Origin: an uncultured bacterium
GTDB lineage: Bacteria; UBP6; UBA1177
Length of the DNA stretch: 40,639 nt
Direction of reading: 5' to 3'
Assembly (NCBI GenBank): GCA_905233945.1
Contig: CAJOFY010000012.1
Location: forward strand, 1-40,639
Every line of letters starts with the position of its first letter. Position 1 is the stretch's first letter. The notes under the pieces are model-generated. The model had not been told where the DNA came from, searched no databases, and worked only from the letters and a program-made list of their open reading frames with translations. Shown here one piece after another: positions 37,787 to 40,639 of the stretch. Made by a program: the position numbers and the translations under genes.

Positions 37787-39037
37787 ATGAAATTCCTGTC
37801 AATGAGTCTTACAGACAAAGGTCTGATGAGAAAAAACAATGAAGACGCCATTCTCGAACAGCCGGACTGCGGTCTTTTTGCAATCGCCGACGGCATGGGC
37901 GGAGAACTATGCGGTGAAATCGCTTCCGAAACTGCGGTAAACGCTCTGCGGGATTTCGTTGCGGAAAACAGGGCTGTGATAGATGCTTTTCAGATGAATT
38001 CAAGCGCTGAGAACAAAACCCAGGTGCTCAATATGCTCGCCGATGCGCTGCGCCACGCGAACGCAGTTGTCTTCAAAGAGGCAACAAGACGCGGCATTGA
38101 AGGCGAGATGGGGACAACTCTCACCGTTCTTCTCATGATTGACGACACAGGCTTTATGGTTCACGCCGGCGATTCTAGGCTTTATATGATCAGAGCATCT
38201 GAAGTAACACAGCTTTCCACAGATCACACTCTCATAAACGACTACAAAAAGCAGTTCGGTGACTATTCCGGGATTTTCGATACCAAATTCAGCGGTGTTC
38301 TGACAAAAGCGGTCGGGATTCAGGAGTATGTCGAACCCGAAAAGCTGACTTTCGCAATCATTCCGGAAGACAGGTATCTTCTCTGCTCCGACGGTCTATA
38401 CAACGGTCTCGGCTGCGACATTCCCGATTTCGGAGATGTTTTTACAACCGCTTTTGAAGATATTCCCAAGGAAAAAGAACGTCTCAAGGATGCGATGCGC
38501 CGTCTCACCGACGTTGTCTATGCAAACGGCGCACCTGACAATGTCTCGATGATTATTGTCACAGCATACAGTCTTGACGAGGAAGAAGTAACCGGAACCC
38601 GAGAATTCAGCAAAAAATTCGACAAAATACGCTCAATCGAGCTGTTCAGGGATCTCGAATACCGCGAACTTCTGACAGTCATGGCGCAGGTCGAAATAAG
38701 AACCTACAACAAATACGACGTCATTTCAGAAAAATCGGCTGCTGCCAGAGAACTTTTCATAATCCTTGACGGCAAAGTATCGGCTTTAAAAGGGTCAAAA
38801 CTTCTGAAAACGTTCCACAGCGGGGACCACATCGGCGATGTCGCGTTCCTCAGCGGGGAAATTCCTTCATACAACCTTCTTCTGGACAAAACTTCATCAT
38901 TTCTCGTAATAAAAAAATGTGATTTTGACAAAATCGTCGCCGAAGATCCGGTAATCGGCGTCAAACTCCTCACGCGCCTTGCCACTGTTCTCGCAAAACA
39001 GGCAAATATCACGGCGGAACTGATAAAAGAACAATGA
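37787..39037 (+). CDS. PP2C-family Ser/Thr phosphatase with C-terminal cyclic-nucleotide-binding-like domain
   Basis: A 416-residue cytosolic protein. Residues 5-265 are a PPM/PP2C (Stp1-like) phosphatase: GLMRKNNEDAI, FAIADGMGGELCGE, GTTLTVLL, VHAGDSRLYMIR, LTKAVG, LLCSDGLYNGL and APDNVSMIIV, with the metal-binding Asp residues in place. Residues about 285-400 are a cNMP-binding-like fold (IELFRDLEYRELLTVM), but the phosphate cassette reads GDHIGDVAFLSGEIPSYN, lacking the conserved Glu and Arg, so it may sense something else or only bind protein. It could dephosphorylate substrates read by the FHA protein. GGAGG precedes the ATG by six bases. Its stop overlaps the next start (ATGA). Confidence 0.92.
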   Translation: MKFLSMSLTDKGLMRKNNEDAILEQPDCGLFAIADGMGGELCGEIASETAVNALRDFVAENRAVIDAFQMNSSAENKTQVLNMLADALRHANAVVFKEATRRGIEGEMGTTLTVLLMIDDTGFMVHAGDSRLYMIRASEVTQLSTDHTLINDYKKQFGDYSGIFDTKFSGVLTKAVGIQEYVEPEKLTFAIIPEDRYLLCSDGLYNGLGCDIPDFGDVFTTAFEDIPKEKERLKDAMRRLTDVVYANGAPDNVSMIIVTAYSLDEEEVTGTREFSKKFDKIRSIELFRDLEYRELLTVMAQVEIRTYNKYDVISEKSAAARELFIILDGKVSALKGSKLLKTFHSGDHIGDVAFLSGEIPSYNLLLDKTSSFLVIKKCDFDKIVAEDPVIGVKLLTRLATVLAKQANITAELIKEQ

Positions 39038-40639
39038 TTCCCCCTTCCCTGTTCATACTGCAGCTTTGTTTAACTTCGCTTTTCTTTGATTTTTCAGGAA
39101 GCGACATAGAAAAGCATATCGAGCAGAAAATTCTTTATTTTCAGCAGTTTACACCTGAAGAAAAAGATGATTTCTGTAAAAACGGCGACAATTTCTCATG
39201 CCGTATACTTTTTTTCGAGGCTCTGAAGTCTCAGGATAAATCCCAAAATCCCGAAAAATATCTGGAGACAATGGGCGACAGGGAAAAAAGCGCTGGTCTG
39301 TATCTTTATGCATCAGATAAATGGGAAGATATTTCTTTAGAAAAATTGAAGAGTTATTTGGCTTTACTCCCCGAAGCCCAGGCAAAAAGCCTCTATTCGA
39401 CATATCTCAAAAAACTCTATCTTTCGGGGAATGTCAAACAGTTTATGGAGGATTACAGGCAGGAAAACAGCTCTACTCTGACACAGTTTTATGTCACAGA
39501 GCTTTTAAAACGCGACCCTGAAAGCGGACTTGCATATTTGAGGACTCTGAATATCGCGTTTCCCGAGTCAGTATACGACAATTTTTCAAAAATCGTCGAA
39601 AAGCACTCAAAAAAACTCGGTAACAAGGCCTACAGCGAATTTAAAATATGGAGTCTTGAATACAATTACCGCAAAGTGCGCTACAAACAGGTTATTCAAA
39701 TGGCTTCCGGATGGTTTCCAAACAAAAACTATGCAAAACCTTACGACTGGAGAGCCCATCTTTACCGCGCGATGTCATACACAAAAAGGCGCGAGCACAC
39801 ACAGGCCGAGGCGATTTATGCGAAACTTGAGCCTTTTGCCGCGAACGAGGAGCTTTCAGAAAGTGATATTTACAAATTTTACAGCGAATATGCCTACACC
39901 GAAGCCGCTCTCGGCAAAAACGAAAAGGCGATAGAACTCTATCTTTCGGCATACGACCGCTTCAAATCAAAAGATGAAGAAGCTGCCGGCGAATTCTTAT
40001 ATATGGCAGCCGACATGGCGCGTCTTGCCGGACTTCTCGAAGATGCCGAAAAATATTACAGGCTTTTTATCGATTCCTATCCTCATTCCGGAAAAATCGA
40101 AGTAGCACGTTTTCTAAGTTTCTGGATAGACTACAAACGCGGCAGGTTTGCCGATGCAAAAAACACACTTTCTCAAATAATTTCAGCCACTAACGAAATG
40201 AGTTACGATCGTCAGCGGGCACTTTACTGGTTTGCCAGAGTCTCCGAAAAATCAGGTAAAAAAGAGGAAGCTCAAAAGATTTTCTGTTCGCTTTCAACAA
40301 AAATGCCGGCCTCTTTCTACGGTTCATTCGCGGCTGGAAAAGTGAAAAAAGAGGGATTTGAATGTCCTGAAAATGATACTGTTTCAGATGACAAAACTAA
40401 ATTCCATGATGAAACAATGCTTCCCGAAACTGAATGGATCCTGGCAGCAATGGTGACTGGCGACAAAAACACTGTCGGCAAAATACTAAAAAATGCTGCA
40501 AAAACCATCGACAACGACGGCGCTGAAATCGACCGGCTTGTTGCGAGCTATGCGGCAAAGACAGTGAACAACCACACCCTTGCTGCCAACATTCTGCGCT
40601 CTATAAGCAACTTCTCAAACAATTCAAAAGAGTATTTCA
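39034..40639 (+). CDS. Soluble lytic transglycosylase-like superhelical protein, truncated by window end
   Basis: Reading frame open from ATG 39034 to the window end (535 codons). The start overlaps the phosphatase stop as ATGA. The first 23 residues are hydrophobic and signal-like (MIPPSLFILQLCLTSLFF). The rest is helical TPR-like (ALGKNEKAIELYLSAYDRF, ARLAGLLEDAEKYYRLFI) with RALYWFARVSEKSGKKEEA and PASFYGSFAAGK, the pattern seen in the doughnut domain of Slt70-type lytic transglycosylases. The catalytic SLT domain, if present, would lie beyond the window. It probably acts on peptidoglycan in the periplasm. Confidence 0.8.
   Translation, partial: MIPPSLFILQLCLTSLFFDFSGSDIEKHIEQKILYFQQFTPEEKDDFCKNGDNFSCRILFFEALKSQDKSQNPEKYLETMGDREKSAGLYLYASDKWEDISLEKLKSYLALLPEAQAKSLYSTYLKKLYLSGNVKQFMEDYRQENSSTLTQFYVTELLKRDPESGLAYLRTLNIAFPESVYDNFSKIVEKHSKKLGNKAYSEFKIWSLEYNYRKVRYKQVIQMASGWFPNKNYAKPYDWRAHLYRAMSYTKRREHTQAEAIYAKLEPFAANEELSESDIYKFYSEYAYTEAALGKNEKAIELYLSAYDRFKSKDEEAAGEFLYMAADMARLAGLLEDAEKYYRLFIDSYPHSGKIEVARFLSFWIDYKRGRFADAKNTLSQIISATNEMSYDRQRALYWFARVSEKSGKKEEAQKIFCSLSTKMPASFYGSFAAGKVKKEGFECPENDTVSDDKTKFHDETMLPETEWILAAMVTGDKNTVGKILKNAAKTIDNDGAEIDRLVASYAAKTVNNHTLAANILRSISNFSNNSKEYF

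Overview
The window comes from a diderm, anaerobe-like bacterium of medium GC. Many secreted proteins are lipoproteins with Asp/Ser/Thr-Gly linkers (DTGD, DSD). One protease ends in a 'CGNGxxDxGExCDDGN' cysteine repeat, and one lipoprotein starts with a 'CxSFEDCxxGEKCxxxKCV' motif. Both are typical of Myxococcota and related former Deltaproteobacteria, so I place it there tentatively. A HydE [FeFe]-hydrogenase maturase suggests a fermentative anaerobe. I see no tRNA, rRNA, CRISPR array, insertion sequence or prophage.

Layout. (A) 1-11.9 kb, minus strand: a tightly packed, probably eight-gene operon of envelope proteins (SH3/barrel protein, two formylglycine-generating-enzyme-like lipoproteins, an ASPM/Ig-type secreted protein, an Ig/PKD lipoprotein, a subtilase, a small lipoprotein), with the folate/queuosine-entry enzyme FolE2 in the middle. 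(B) 12-15.3 kb: aminotransferase, divergent from a translationally coupled hydE-nadA pair. (C) 15.6-18.1 kb: a membrane protein with PqqD-like, degenerate M50-like and two cyclic-nucleotide domains, overlapping a small pseudopilin-like gene. (D) 18.1-27 kb, minus strand: a second secretome block with a lamin-tail lipoprotein, TolC-like protein, vWA lipoprotein, UbiA prenyltransferase, second subtilase and a DUF11-type surface protein. (E) 27-31.3 kb: zinc-ribbon protein and secA, meeting an Fe-alcohol dehydrogenase head-on. (F) 31.3-36.2 kb: FHA membrane protein, Sel1 lipoprotein and an MgtE_N-CorA fusion. (G) 36.4-40.6 kb: a thioredoxin-CcdA fusion, a PP2C phosphatase with a cNMP-like domain, and a truncated lytic-transglycosylase-like gene.

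Common threads. Four exported proteins end in the same short cysteine motif, GC[S/A][L/I]xx[I/V], which looks like an unrecognised C-terminal sorting or anchoring signal. Nine of ten putative promoters share a 16-bp spacer. Two intergenic regions carry the same module: a CGCCGCTGATT leader followed by degenerate 8-bp TCGAAATA-type repeats, directly between a stop codon and a TTGCAA-N16-TATTAT promoter. An MgtE_N-CorA fusion is preceded by a leader that hides its ribosome binding site in a perfect hairpin. Cyclic-nucleotide, FHA and PP2C domains suggest phospho/second-messenger signalling at the membrane. All functions are inferred by reading motifs; no database search was possible.
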